A DNA stretch of 45,768 nucleotides, taken from the NCBI GenBank assembly GCA_900544225.1, contig UQUD01000005.1:1-45768 (forward strand), written 5' to 3'. The notes beneath the pieces are model-generated. The model was not told the origin of the DNA and did not search any database. It worked only from the letters and a program-made list of their open reading frames with translations. The number at the start of each line of letters is the position of its first letter. Within the stretch, counting starts at the first letter, position 1. This document shows positions 14,239 through 21,742 of the stretch, one piece after another. Both the position numbers and the translations under genes were made by a program. The DNA is from an uncultured Collinsella sp. GTDB lineage: Bacteria; Actinomycetota; Coriobacteriia; Coriobacteriales; Coriobacteriaceae.

Positions 14239-16887
14239 CTAGCAGACGGCGTAGTCCTGGGGCTCGCGGCCGTAGTAGGCGTCCAGGTAGAGCTCCTTGA
14301 TCTCGCTCATGAGCGGGTAGCGCGGGTTAGCGCCGGTGCACTGGTCGTTGAATGCCTGCTCGGTCATCTCGTCGAGGGTGTCGAGGAAGTACTGCTCGTC
14401 AACACCGTAGTCGGCGATGGTCTTCTTGACGCCGATGAAGTCCTTGAGCTCCTCGAGCTTCGTGATGAAGTTCTCGAAGACCTCCTTGTCGTCCTTGCCC
14501 TCGATGCCGCAGTACTTGGCCATCTCGGCGTAGTTGTGCAGCGCGTTGGGGTAAGGATACTGGGAGAAGGTACCCATCTTGACGGGAGCCTCGGCGGCGT
14601 TGTAGCGCATGACGCGGGTCAGGATGACGGCGTTTGCGAGGCCGTGGGGCAGGTGATGGAAGGCGCCGAGCTTGTGGGCCATGGAGTGGTTGAGGCCCAG
14701 GAAGGCGTTGGCGAAGGCCATACCGGCCATGCAGGAGGCGTTGTGCATCTCCTCGCGGGCGTGCGGGTCCTTGGCGCCGTTCGTGAAGCTGGAGGGCAGG
14801 TTCTCGAAGACGAGCTTGGCAGCGCGCTCGGAGAGGCCCTTGGTGTAGTCGGAAGCCATGATGGAGACGTAGGACTCGATGGCGTGGGTCATGACGTCGA
14901 TGCCGGAGGCAGCGGTCAGGCCGCGCGGGGCGGTCATGCAGTTGTCGGCGTCAACGATAGCCATGTTGGGGAGCAGCGCGTAGTCGGCGAGCGGCCACTT
15001 GATGCCGGTCTCCTTGTCGGTGATGATGGCGAACGGCGTGCACTCGGAGCCGGTACCCGAAGAGGTCGGGACGGCGACGAAGTAGGCCTTCTTGCCCATC
15101 TCGGGGAAGGTGAAGATACGCTTGCGGATGTCCATGAAGTCCATGGCCATGTCCTCGAACTTGCACTCGGGGTGCTCGTACATCATCCACATGATCTTGC
15201 CGGCGTCCATAGCGGAGCCACCGCCGACGGCGATGATGACGTCCGGCTCAAAGAGAGCCATCTGCTTGGCGCCGCGACGTGCGCACTGCAGCGACGGATC
15301 GGGCTCGACGTCGTAGAAGCAGTCGTGGGCGATGCCCATCTCGTCGAGCTTGGCCTCGATGGCGCGGGTGTTGCCATTCTTGAAGAGGAACTGGTCGGTG
15401 ACGATGAAGGCGCGCTTCTTGCCCATGACGTTGCCCAGCTCGTCGAGGGCGACGGGCGTGGAACCCTTCTTGAAGTAGACCTTCTCGGGAGCGCGGAACC
15501 ACAGCATGTTCTCACGGCGCTCGGCCACAGTCTTAACGTTGATCAAGTGCTTCACCCCAACGTTCTCGGAGACGGAGTTGCCGCCCCAGGAGCCGCAGCC
15601 CAGGGTCAGAGACGGCTTCATGCCAAAGTTGTACAGGTCACCGATGCCACCGTGCGAGGACGGGGTGTTGATGACGATACGGCAGGCCTTCATGACGTGC
15701 TCGAACAGGCTGATCTTCTCGGCCTGGGCGGGGTGCACGTACAGAGAGGCGGTGTGGCCCGGGCCACCGGCGAGCACCAGGTGCTCGGCCTTGTCGACGG
15801 CCTCCTGGAAGTCCTTGGCGTGGTACATGGCCAGGACCGGGGAGAGCTTCTCGTGGGAGAACTCCTCCTTGGCGGGGTCGGTGGAGGTGACCTCGGCGAT
15901 CAGGATCTTGGTCTTGGCGGGAACCTCGATGCCGGCGAGCTCGGCGATCTTGGCGGCAGCCATGCCGGGGATGCGGTGATCGAGGGCGCCGTTCTTGAAC
16001 ATGGCGGCACGCAGGGCCTCCATCTCGGCACCCTGCTTGACGAAGTAGCAGCCGCGCTTCTGGAACTCGGCCTTAACCTGGTCATAGATGGTGTCGATGA
16101 CGGTCACGGACTGCTCAGAAGCGCAGATCATGCCGTTGTCGAAGGTCTTGGAGTGGATGATGGAGTTGACGGCGAGCAGCACGTCGGCGGTGTCGTCGAT
16201 GACGACCGGGGTGTTACCGGCGCCAACGCCCAGGGCGGGCTTGCCCGAGGAGTAAGCGGCCTTGACCATGCCCGGGCCACCGGTGGCGAGGATGATGTCG
16301 ACGTCGCGCATGACCATGTTGGTCAGCTCGATGGAGGGGACATCGACCCAGCCGATGATGCCCTCGGGGGCGCCGGCCTTGACGGCGGCGTCAAGCACGA
16401 GCTTGGCGGCGGCGATGGTGCACTTGGCGGCAGCCGGGTGCGGGGAGATGATGATGGCGTTGCGGGTCTTCAGGCAGATCAGCGTCTTGAAGATCGCGGT
16501 GGAGGTGGGGTTGGTCGTCGGGATGACGGCGCCCACGATGCCGATGGGCTCGGCGATCTTGGTGATGCCGTAAGCCTCGTCGCGCTCCAGGACACCACAG
16601 GTCTTGGTGTTCTTGTAAGCGTTGTAGATGTACTCTGCGGCGTAGTGGTTCTTGATGACCTTGTCCTCAAGAACGCCGCGGCCGGTCTCCTCGATGGCCA
16701 ACTTCGCCAACGGGATACGAGCCTTGTTGGCGGCCATGGCGGCCTCGTAGAAGATCTTGTCGACCTGCTCCTGCGTGTACGTAGCAAAAAGCGCCTGGGC
16801 CTCTCGCATCTGAGCGAGCTTAGCCTCAAGCGCCTCTACGTTGTCCACAATTGCGGGAGTAGTGTTTTCCGGTGACTTTTTCACCAT
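14239..16887 (-). CDS. adhE: Bifunctional acetaldehyde-CoA/alcohol dehydrogenase AdhE
   Basis: Fermentative enzyme that converts acetyl-CoA to acetaldehyde and then ethanol, oxidising two NADH. The N-terminal half is an aldehyde dehydrogenase with nucleophile Cys255 in DNGMICASEQS and the GVGAGNTPVVID segment. A linker follows near VKTVAERRENM. The C-terminal half is an iron-dependent alcohol dehydrogenase with VIAVGGGSAMDAGK, VPTSSGTGSE, and metal-binding His residues in DVMTHAIES and AFLGLNHSMAHKLGAFHHLP. 882 residues, standard. The start at 16887 has AAGGAG about 8 bases upstream on the minus strand. It is the first gene of a minus-strand unit and points to an anaerobic, ethanol-forming metabolism. 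The enzyme family assembles into long filaments (spirosomes). Confidence 0.97.
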   Translation of the reverse strand: MVKKSPENTTPAIVDNVEALEAKLAQMREAQALFATYTQEQVDKIFYEAAMAANKARIPLAKLAIEETGRGVLEDKVIKNHYAAEYIYNAYKNTKTCGVLERDEAYGITKIAEPIGIVGAVIPTTNPTSTAIFKTLICLKTRNAIIISPHPAAAKCTIAAAKLVLDAAVKAGAPEGIIGWVDVPSIELTNMVMRDVDIILATGGPGMVKAAYSSGKPALGVGAGNTPVVIDDTADVLLAVNSIIHSKTFDNGMICASEQSVTVIDTIYDQVKAEFQKRGCYFVKQGAEMEALRAAMFKNGALDHRIPGMAAAKIAELAGIEVPAKTKILIAEVTSTDPAKEEFSHEKLSPVLAMYHAKDFQEAVDKAEHLVLAGGPGHTASLYVHPAQAEKISLFEHVMKACRIVINTPSSHGGIGDLYNFGMKPSLTLGCGSWGGNSVSENVGVKHLINVKTVAERRENMLWFRAPEKVYFKKGSTPVALDELGNVMGKKRAFIVTDQFLFKNGNTRAIEAKLDEMGIAHDCFYDVEPDPSLQCARRGAKQMALFEPDVIIAVGGGSAMDAGKIMWMMYEHPECKFEDMAMDFMDIRKRIFTFPEMGKKAYFVAVPTSSGTGSECTPFAIITDKETGIKWPLADYALLPNMAIVDADNCMTAPRGLTAASGIDVMTHAIESYVSIMASDYTKGLSERAAKLVFENLPSSFTNGAKDPHAREEMHNASCMAGMAFANAFLGLNHSMAHKLGAFHHLPHGLANAVILTRVMRYNAAEAPVKMGTFSQYPYPNALHNYAEMAKYCGIEGKDDKEVFENFITKLEELKDFIGVKKTIADYGVDEQYFLDTLDEMTEQAFNDQCTGANPRYPLMSEIKELYLDAYYGREPQDYAVC

Positions 16888-16927
16888 TTGTGTCTCCTTG
16901 CGATCGGAGATTTACCCTACGCCTTGC

Positions 16928-16936
16928 ATGATAGCA
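16928..16936 (-). promoter_or_regulatory. Extended -10 promoter element of adhE
   Basis: On the minus strand this reads TGCTATCAT, identical to the extended -10 before rpsB and pyrH. It lies 41 bases before the adhE start codon. No good -35 is recognisable. Confidence 0.55.
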
Positions 16937-16984
16937 AGAAATAATTCGGTGAACGGCCAGATTCCCGTAAAAGACAAACTAAAA

Positions 16985-17016
16985 CGCTTCAATCAAATGA
17001 ACCGTTTCAACTAAAT
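16985..17016. promoter_or_regulatory. Repeat/palindrome upstream of adhE, possible operator
   Basis: Two related 14-mers 18 bases apart, CGCTTCAATCAAAT (16985-16998) and CGTTTCAACTAAAT (17003-17016), match at 11 of 14 positions. Overlapping them, TGAA-CCGT-TTCA (16998-17009) is a palindrome with the inner core of a Rex redox-repressor site, but the outer TTG/CAA arms are missing. It lies about 65 bases upstream of the adhE -10. Function is conjecture. Confidence 0.25.
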
Positions 17017-17040
17017 CTATCTGCCCTGCGCATCGCCCCG

Positions 17041-17089
17041 CTCATTGGGGACAGACTTAAATGAGTGCTTTCACTCATTTGGGACAGAC
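17041..17089 (+). repeat. Left REP pair (REPIN-like)
   Basis: Two direct copies, CTCATTGGGGACAGAC (17041-17056) and CTCATTTGGGACAGAC (17074-17089), differ at one base. They flank a perfect 9-bp hairpin, AAATGAGTG (17059-17067) with CACTCATTT (17072-17080), loop CTTT. A partial copy, CCGCTCATTGG, recurs at 17127-17137 inside the unit and also covers the left border (17038-17048). Confidence 0.85.
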
Positions 17090-17219
17090 ATCGATTTGCC
17101 ATTTTGCCGTTCTGGGCCTGTTATTGCCGCTCATTGGATATAAATAGGTTACAGGCTCAGCATTTCGCGTTGCGTCTCTCCTTTTAGGTGTTGCCTGTAC
17201 AGTTTTGAAAGGAGAGGCT

Positions 17220-17996
17220 ATGCCCCGATGTGCCCGCGCCGTTTCTCTCACCGGCTATTACCACGTCTATGACCGCGGCAATTCTAAACAGATAATTTTT
17301 GAAGATGACTCCGACCGCTATCGGTTCTTATCTGATATCTCGGACCGATTCGCTCGCCATGAAGTGGCGGTGTTGGCTTGGTGCCTTATGGACAATCACT
17401 TCCATTTGATGGTTGATGATCCGTTTGACAATCTTTCAAAGGCAATGCAGTGCGCATTGACGGCGTATGCTAAGTATTTCAATGGGAAAACGGGGAGAAC
17501 GGGGCATCTGTTTGACAATCGCTATTCGCGGGTCGCGGTTGAGTCGGACACGCAGGCAGTGCAGCTGCTCGACTATATTCATCTCAATCCCGTGAAGGGT
17601 GCGCTTGACTCGCTCGAGGCGTACCGCTGGTCAAGCTATAAGGCATATCAGCTGGGCTATGATCCCTTTGACATCTGTGATGCGGCCCCTATGCTCGATG
17701 TTGTCGGAGGCTCCCGTCGCTATTGCGAGCATCTCAAGAAAGTTGGCGGGCGCATCTGGTCAGTGGAGGTTCTTCCGCGCCGGCGGATCCCCGATGAGGA
17801 GGCTCTTTCCGTTGCGCGCGAAGTCCTGCCGAGCATAGATCCTGCGCTGCTCAAGGCCCTGCCACGCCCCGAACGCGATGCCTGCCTGCTGAGGCTCAGG
17901 CGGGCACATCTCACGGTCAAGCAAATTGCCCGTATCACCGGTATCGGCGCCACAAGCGTGACCAAGGCTACTGCAAGCTGGAAGGATGCAGCGTGA
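17220..17996 (+). CDS. REP-associated tyrosine transposase (Y1, HUH superfamily)
   Basis: Single-strand DNA transposase/endonuclease fold of the IS200/IS605-like Y1 family. The metal-binding HUH motif is MDNHFHLMV (His60, His62), and the catalytic tyrosine is probably Tyr119 in LLDYIHLNPVKG. The N-terminal YYHVYDRGNSKQIIF strand is typical of RAYT proteins. The C-terminal ~100 residues end in a helix-turn-helix, LTVKQIARITGIGATSVTKA, which may bind the REP hairpins. 258 residues; no frameshift or stop, so it is probably active. ATG 17220 follows AAAGGAGAGG (17208-17217); the in-frame TTG at 17205 has no site. It has inverted REP pairs on both sides. Confidence 0.9.
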   Translation: MPRCARAVSLTGYYHVYDRGNSKQIIFEDDSDRYRFLSDISDRFARHEVAVLAWCLMDNHFHLMVDDPFDNLSKAMQCALTAYAKYFNGKTGRTGHLFDNRYSRVAVESDTQAVQLLDYIHLNPVKGALDSLEAYRWSSYKAYQLGYDPFDICDAAPMLDVVGGSRRYCEHLKKVGGRIWSVEVLPRRRIPDEEALSVAREVLPSIDPALLKALPRPERDACLLRLRRAHLTVKQIARITGIGATSVTKATASWKDAA

Positions 17997-18039
17997 GATA
18001 GGGGCCGTAGCCGATCGGGACGCCGCATGCGTGCGTCAT

Positions 18040-18088
18040 GTCTGTCCCCAATGAGTGAAAACACTCATGCAAGTCTGTCCCCAATGAG
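18040..18088 (-). repeat. Right REP pair (REPIN-like), inverse of the left block
   Basis: Two exact copies of GTCTGTCCCCAATGAG (18040-18055 and 18073-18088) flank the hairpin ATGAGTG (18051-18057) with CACTCAT (18062-18068), loop AAAA. The block is the reverse complement of 17041-17089 except at four positions. An extra half unit, AATGAGTG, follows at 18094-18101. Confidence 0.85.
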
Positions 18089-18102
18089 TGCCCAATGAGT
18101 GC

Positions 18103-18135
18103 AAAAAGGCGCCCTCCGTAGGGGAGGGCGCCTTT
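18103..18135 (-). terminator. Rho-independent terminator after rpmB
   Basis: Perfect 13-bp stem AAAGGCGCCCTCC (18105-18117) with GGAGGGCGCCTTT (18123-18135). Read on the minus strand it ends in TTTTT (18103-18107), so it terminates rpmB. On the + strand only TTT follows, so it may also stop transcription from the transposase side. Confidence 0.88.
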
Positions 18136-18203
18136 GGTAAGTTCTATGTGAACGCGAGGTCTTTGACCCGGAGAGTCCGAGGTACTTGTTGGTAAGACCT
18201 TAT

Positions 18204-18392
18204 TTAGGAGCGCGCAACCTTGCCGGACTTGAGGCAGGTGGAGCAAACGTTCATCTTGCGACGGTGACCATCGACGACGACGTAGACGCGCTGGATGTTG
18301 GGGCGGAACTTACGGTTGGTGACGCGGTGAGAGTGGCTGATGGAGCGACCGGCAACGGGGTGCTTACCGCAAACTTCGCAAACTTTGGACAT
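18204..18392 (-). CDS. rpmB: 50S ribosomal protein L28 (zinc-binding form)
   Basis: Large-subunit protein. The sequence MSKVCEVCGKHPVAGRSISH, then KFRPNIQRV and NVCSTCLKSGKV, matches L28. Two CxxC pairs (VCEVCG and VCSTC) mark the zinc-binding (C+) version of this protein. 62 residues, normal. The start at 18392 (minus strand) follows AAGGAGGG closely, which rules out an upstream extension. It is a single-gene unit on the minus strand with its own -10 and terminator, divergent from the pyr operon. Confidence 0.96.
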   Translation of the reverse strand: MSKVCEVCGKHPVAGRSISHSHRVTNRKFRPNIQRVYVVVDGHRRKMNVCSTCLKSGKVARS

Positions 18393-18446
18393 AACTGACC
18401 CTCCTTGGGCGACAAACGAACATGTCGCGTTAACAAACAAGCCTGA

Positions 18447-18455
18447 ACTATAGCA
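18447..18455 (-). promoter_or_regulatory. Extended -10 promoter element of rpmB
   Basis: On the minus strand this reads TGCTATAGT, the same extended -10 as before rpsT. It is about 55 bases upstream of the rpmB start. Confidence 0.5.
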
Positions 18456-18683
18456 CAGAAGCAGCTCCCTGTGCGTAATCTACACAGAGATATTTCTCTT
18501 TTGGCGATAGTGCCCACGCCACGGCCCTGGACGTAGATCCGATTTGCGTGCAGCAGAGGGGATTATGCCAGCTCGTGTGTGCGTTTTCAAGCTCGTCCCA
18601 CAAATATATATAGGTTTATTGAGCATTGGGCTCCGTTTACGGAATGCTCTGTATTTATGCTCGCAATTCAGCTTGAGGTTGGC
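18456..18683. other. Intergenic stretch between divergent rpmB and pyr transcription
   Basis: No gene is apparent. Contents: an AT-rich tract near 18600-18620 (ATATATATAG) and an inverted repeat GAGCATT (18621-18627) with AATGCTC (18643-18649), loop 15 bases. Upstream elements of both divergent promoters must lie here, but no -35 hexamer is convincing. TACACT at 18684-18689 is a weak -10 candidate for the pyr operon. Confidence 0.3.
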
Positions 18684-18694
18684 TACACTATCCC

Positions 18695-18822
18695 TTGACC
18701 ATTAAAGGGGTACGAGATACCCACATGGAATTACATAGCTGCCAAAGAGCAGCCCTTCCTGTGGGTGTCTGGTCCGCTTTGAGCGGTCGGGCATCTATTT
18801 TTTTGACTGTGTCAGCAGTCAA
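18695..18822 (+). promoter_or_regulatory. Transcription attenuator in the pyr operon leader
   Basis: Three competing structures are readable. A terminator: 18764-18778 pairs with AGCGGTCGGGCATC (18782-18795), with several G-U pairs and one bulged base, followed by seven T (18798-18804). An antiterminator: GATACCCAC (18716-18724) pairs with GTGGGTGTC (18761-18769) and would occupy the terminator's 5' arm. An anti-antiterminator: GGGTA (18708-18712) with TACCC (18718-18722), loop CGAGA, sequesters the antiterminator arm. This matches the logic of PyrR-controlled attenuation in Bacillus; PyrR is the first gene downstream. A further hairpin, TTGACTG (18803-18809) with CAGTCAA (18816-18822), precedes the pyrR ribosome-binding site. 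Confidence 0.7.
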
Positions 18823-18843
18823 GACATGTGAGGAAGGAGATCG

Positions 18844-19428
18844 ATGGGCACGACTTCCCCCAAGGCGGTCATCATGGACGAGACCGCCGTCAATCGAGCG
18901 ATGACCCGCATCGCGCACGAGATTCTCGAGCGCAACGAGGGCTGTGAAGACCTCGCTCTGGTCGGCATCGTCACGCGCGGCGACCTTCTGGCAAAGAAGC
19001 TCGCCGAGGAGATCAAGGAGATCGAGGGCGTCGACGTTCCGCTCGGCAGCCTCGACATCAGCTTCTACCGCGATGACTACGCTACCAATTTCGCTCCCGC
19101 GATCCACGCCACCAACATTCCCTTCAGTGTCGACGGCAAGCGCGTCGTGCTGGTGGACGACATCCTGTATACGGGCCGTACCATTCGCGCCGCTCTCGAC
19201 GCCGTCATGGACCTGGGCCGTCCGAGCCGCATTGAGCTGGCAGTCCTCGTTGACCGCGGTCACCGCGAGCTCCCCATCTCGCCGGACTTTGTCGGCAAGA
19301 ACGTTCCCTCGTCGCATGAGGAGAACGTGCACCTATATATGAAGGAAGTCGACGGCCACACCGCTGTCGAGATTAACGACGTCGCGCCGGGTTCCCACGT
19401 GGGCTCCGCGCCGCTGGGAGGTGAGTAG
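18844..19428 (+). CDS. pyrR: Pyrimidine operon regulator PyrR / uracil phosphoribosyltransferase
   Basis: RNA-binding regulator of pyr operons that senses UMP and PRPP and has some uracil phosphoribosyltransferase activity. The PRPP-binding motif VVLVDDILYTGRT spans residues 101-113. IVTRGDLLAKKLAEEI and LAVLVDRGHRELPI are also typical of PyrR. 194 residues; the ~15 C-terminal residues (PGSHVGSAPLGGE) extend beyond the usual end. ATG 18844 follows AAGGAGA (18834-18840). It is first in pyrRBCKDF, directly behind the attenuator that it probably controls. Confidence 0.95.
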   Translation: MGTTSPKAVIMDETAVNRAMTRIAHEILERNEGCEDLALVGIVTRGDLLAKKLAEEIKEIEGVDVPLGSLDISFYRDDYATNFAPAIHATNIPFSVDGKRVVLVDDILYTGRTIRAALDAVMDLGRPSRIELAVLVDRGHRELPISPDFVGKNVPSSHEENVHLYMKEVDGHTAVEINDVAPGSHVGSAPLGGE

Positions 19429-19432
19429 TACC

Positions 19433-20377
19433 GTGGCGTTCAACCATAAGCACCTGATCGACATTACCGAGTACTCCGAAGAGGACATCAAGCTCATCCT
19501 CGAGACCGCCAAGGCGTTCTCCGAGGTCAACGAGCGTGCGATCAAGAAGGTCCCCACGCTCAAGGGCAAGACCATCGTCAACATGTTCAACGAGCCCTCG
19601 ACGCGCACCCGCAGCTCCTTCGAGCTCGCCGAGAAGCGTCTTTCGGCCGACAGCCTCAACTTTGGCGGCTCCTCGACCTCCACGGTCAAGGGCGAGAGCC
19701 TCGTCGACACCGTCGAGACCCTCAACGCCTATAAGATCGACTGCATCGTCGTGCGAGATAAGCATGCCGGTGCTCCCTACATCGTCACGCAGAACTCGCC
19801 CGCGAGCGTCATCTGCGCCGGCGACGGCAAGCACAACCATCCCACGCAGGCCCTGCTCGACCTGTACACCATCTGGGAGCACAAGGGCGACTTCCACGGT
19901 CTGAAGGTTGCCGTCGTCGGCGATATCGCGCACTCCCGCGTCTGCGGCTCGCTGATCCCCGCCCTTAAGATCATGGGCTGCGAGACCTACGCCGTCGCCC
20001 CCGGCACGCTGCTGCCGCCGGCGCCCGAGGTCCTGGGCTGCGACCACGTGACGAGCGACCTCGATTCCGTCCTGCCCGAGCTGGACGTCGTCTACATGCT
20101 GCGCGTGCAGCAGGAGCGCCTCGAGGGCGCCCCGTTCCCGACCATTCGTGAGTACCACAAGCTCTTCGGTCTGACCAAGGACCGCGAGAAGCTCATGAAG
20201 CCCGATGCGATCATCTGCCACCCGGGTCCCATCAACCGCGGCGTCGAGTTCGACTCCTATATGGCCGACCACCCGCAACGCTCCGTCATCCTGGAGCAGG
20301 TCTACGCCGGTATCTGCGTGCGTATGGCTATCCTGTATCTGCTGCTTGGAGGTGCCGATAATGGCCTTGCTTCTTAA
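19433..20377 (+). CDS. pyrB: Aspartate carbamoyltransferase catalytic subunit
   Basis: Condenses carbamoyl phosphate with aspartate, the first committed step of pyrimidine synthesis. The carbamoyl-phosphate motif FNEPSTRTRSSFE, followed by SSTSTVKGESLVDT and the aspartate-side HPGPINRGVE, is present. 314 residues, the length of a stand-alone catalytic chain. No pyrI regulatory gene is adjacent, consistent with control through PyrR. GTG 19433 is preferred over the in-frame GTG 19421, because GGGAGGTGAG (19416-19425) fits it. It starts 4 bases after the pyrR stop and overlaps pyrC by 17 bases. Confidence 0.96.
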   Translation: MAFNHKHLIDITEYSEEDIKLILETAKAFSEVNERAIKKVPTLKGKTIVNMFNEPSTRTRSSFELAEKRLSADSLNFGGSSTSTVKGESLVDTVETLNAYKIDCIVVRDKHAGAPYIVTQNSPASVICAGDGKHNHPTQALLDLYTIWEHKGDFHGLKVAVVGDIAHSRVCGSLIPALKIMGCETYAVAPGTLLPPAPEVLGCDHVTSDLDSVLPELDVVYMLRVQQERLEGAPFPTIREYHKLFGLTKDREKLMKPDAIICHPGPINRGVEFDSYMADHPQRSVILEQVYAGICVRMAILYLLLGGADNGLAS

Positions 20378-21650
20378 GAATGCCCACGTCGTCGACCCGT
20401 CCGTCGATCTTGACGGTGTCGTTGACGTCCTGATTGACGGCGACAAGATCGCCGAGGTCGGCGAGAATCTCGCCGTCGAGGGAGCCGAGGTCCGCGACCT
20501 TTCCGGCAAGTACCTCGTCCCCGGCCTGGTGGATATGCACGTTCACCTTCGCGAGCCCGGCTATGAGGTCAAAGAGGACATCGAGAGCGGCACCCGCGCA
20601 GCTGCCAAGGGCGGCTTTACCGGCGTGTGCGCCATGCCCAACACCGATCCCGTCACCGATAACGGCACCGTCGTGGAGTTCGTCAAGTCCCGCGCTGCCG
20701 AGGTCGGTCACTGCCGCGTCTATCCGTCGGGCGCCATGACCCGCGGTCTTAAGGGCGAGGCCATGTCCGAGATGGGCGATATGGTCGCCCACGGTGTTGT
20801 CGCCTTTACCGACGACGGTCGCGGCGTGCAGGGCGCGGGCATGCTCCGTCGTTGCATGGACTACGGCAAGATGTTCGGCAAGGTTTTTATGAGCCACTGC
20901 CAGGACGAGGACCTGGTCGGCCACGGCCAGATCAACGAGGGCAAGGTCTCGACCCGTCTGGCTCTCGAGGGCTGGCCGGCTGCCGGCGAGGAGCTCCAGA
21001 TCGCTCGCGACATCGAGATCGCCAAGCTGACCGGTGCCAAGCTGCACATCCAGCACATCTCCACCGCCCATGGCCTGGAGATCGTGCGTGCCGGTAAGGC
21101 CGCTGGCGTTCAGGTTACCTGCGAGGCCACTCCGCACCACATGTTCCTGACCGAGAACGACCTGGACGAGACCTACAACACCTCGCTCAAGGTTAACCCG
21201 CCGCTGCGCACCGACGAGGATGCCGAGGCTATCCGTCAGGGTGTCATCGACGGTACCGTCGACGCTATCGTCACCGATCACGCTCCCCACACCCCGTGGG
21301 AGAAGGCCCGCGAGTTCGAGCTTGCGCCCTTTGGCATGATCGGCCTCGAGACCTCGCTGTCGCTCGTACTCACCGAGCTGGTCAACACGGGCAAGATGAG
21401 CGTGGGCCGCATGGTCGAGCTCATGGCTATCAAGCCGCGTGAGATCCTGGGCCTCGACCAGGTTCAGGTCAAGGCGGGCTCCGTTGCCGACCTGACCGTG
21501 TTCGATCCCGCTGTCACCTGGACGGTCGGCGAGGACGGTTACGAGTCGCGTGCTGAGAACTCCGGTTTTGCCGGCCGCACGCTCACCGGTCGTGCCACCG
21601 ATGTGTTTGTCGGCGGCAAGCAGACGCTCGCCGACGGCTGCATCTGCTAG
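20361..21650 (+). CDS. pyrC: Dihydroorotase (class I)
   Basis: Zinc amidohydrolase that closes carbamoyl aspartate to dihydroorotate. Metal ligands are visible in LVDMHVHLREPG (HxH), MSHCQDEDL, HIQHIST and IVTDHAPHTPWEK. 429 residues, the long Gram-positive type I form. ATG 20361 has GGAGG 7-8 bases upstream, inside pyrB. The next gene, pyrK, is 92 bases away with a GC-rich hairpin between, so the operon may be attenuated here. Confidence 0.96.
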   Translation: MALLLKNAHVVDPSVDLDGVVDVLIDGDKIAEVGENLAVEGAEVRDLSGKYLVPGLVDMHVHLREPGYEVKEDIESGTRAAAKGGFTGVCAMPNTDPVTDNGTVVEFVKSRAAEVGHCRVYPSGAMTRGLKGEAMSEMGDMVAHGVVAFTDDGRGVQGAGMLRRCMDYGKMFGKVFMSHCQDEDLVGHGQINEGKVSTRLALEGWPAAGEELQIARDIEIAKLTGAKLHIQHISTAHGLEIVRAGKAAGVQVTCEATPHHMFLTENDLDETYNTSLKVNPPLRTDEDAEAIRQGVIDGTVDAIVTDHAPHTPWEKAREFELAPFGMIGLETSLSLVLTELVNTGKMSVGRMVELMAIKPREILGLDQVQVKAGSVADLTVFDPAVTWTVGEDGYESRAENSGFAGRTLTGRATDVFVGGKQTLADGCIC

Positions 21651-21670
21651 CATAGCCTTATCGCTTTTGT

Positions 21671-21698
21671 GCGCGGTGCCCTTGCGGCGCCGCGCTTT
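21671..21698 (+). terminator. Hairpin with short T-run between pyrC and pyrK (partial terminator?)
   Basis: GCGCGGTGCC (21671-21680) pairs with GGCGCCGCGC (21686-21695) through one wobble, loop CTTGC, followed by TTT. It is weak for a full terminator and could reduce transcription into pyrKDF or mark mRNA processing. Confidence 0.4.
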
Positions 21699-21742
21699 CT
21701 GTTCGTTTTGACCATGCAACCGCATGGGGGATTGGAGCGTCT

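Larger units (their letters stand above)
17041..18088 (+). mobile_element. RAYT-type REP unit: tyrosine transposase gene between inverted REP pairs
   Basis: A 1,048-bp unit: a 49-nt palindromic repeat block at 17041-17089, a single Y1 transposase gene, and the same 49-nt block in inverse orientation at 18040-18088. By eye the blocks match at 45 of 49 positions. This is the layout described for REP-associated tyrosine transposases with bordering REP/REPIN elements (IS200/IS605-related). It sits between adhE and rpmB, both on the minus strand, and contains no other gene. Whether it moves as a unit or has been domesticated cannot be seen from one copy. Confidence 0.8.

Noticed and set aside
14230..16875. 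An 881-codon open frame on the + strand opposite adhE
   Set aside because: It mirrors adhE across its full length, has Leu/Val/Gly/Asp-dominated composition and no domain; it results from the strong third-position GC bias of adhE.
16928..16940. TTGC-ATGATA-GCAA small palindrome at the adhE promoter
   Set aside because: Only four base pairs, and it is explained by the extended -10 sequence itself.
17038..18101. Repeats around the transposase as a CRISPR array
   Set aside because: Repeats are palindromic REP-type units in two inverted pairs flanking one gene; there are no regularly spaced unique spacers and no cas genes.
20205..20360. N-terminal extension of pyrC from an upstream GTG/ATG
   Set aside because: The extension lies inside pyrB, has out-of-frame composition, and the ATG at 20361 has a proper binding site and the family start.
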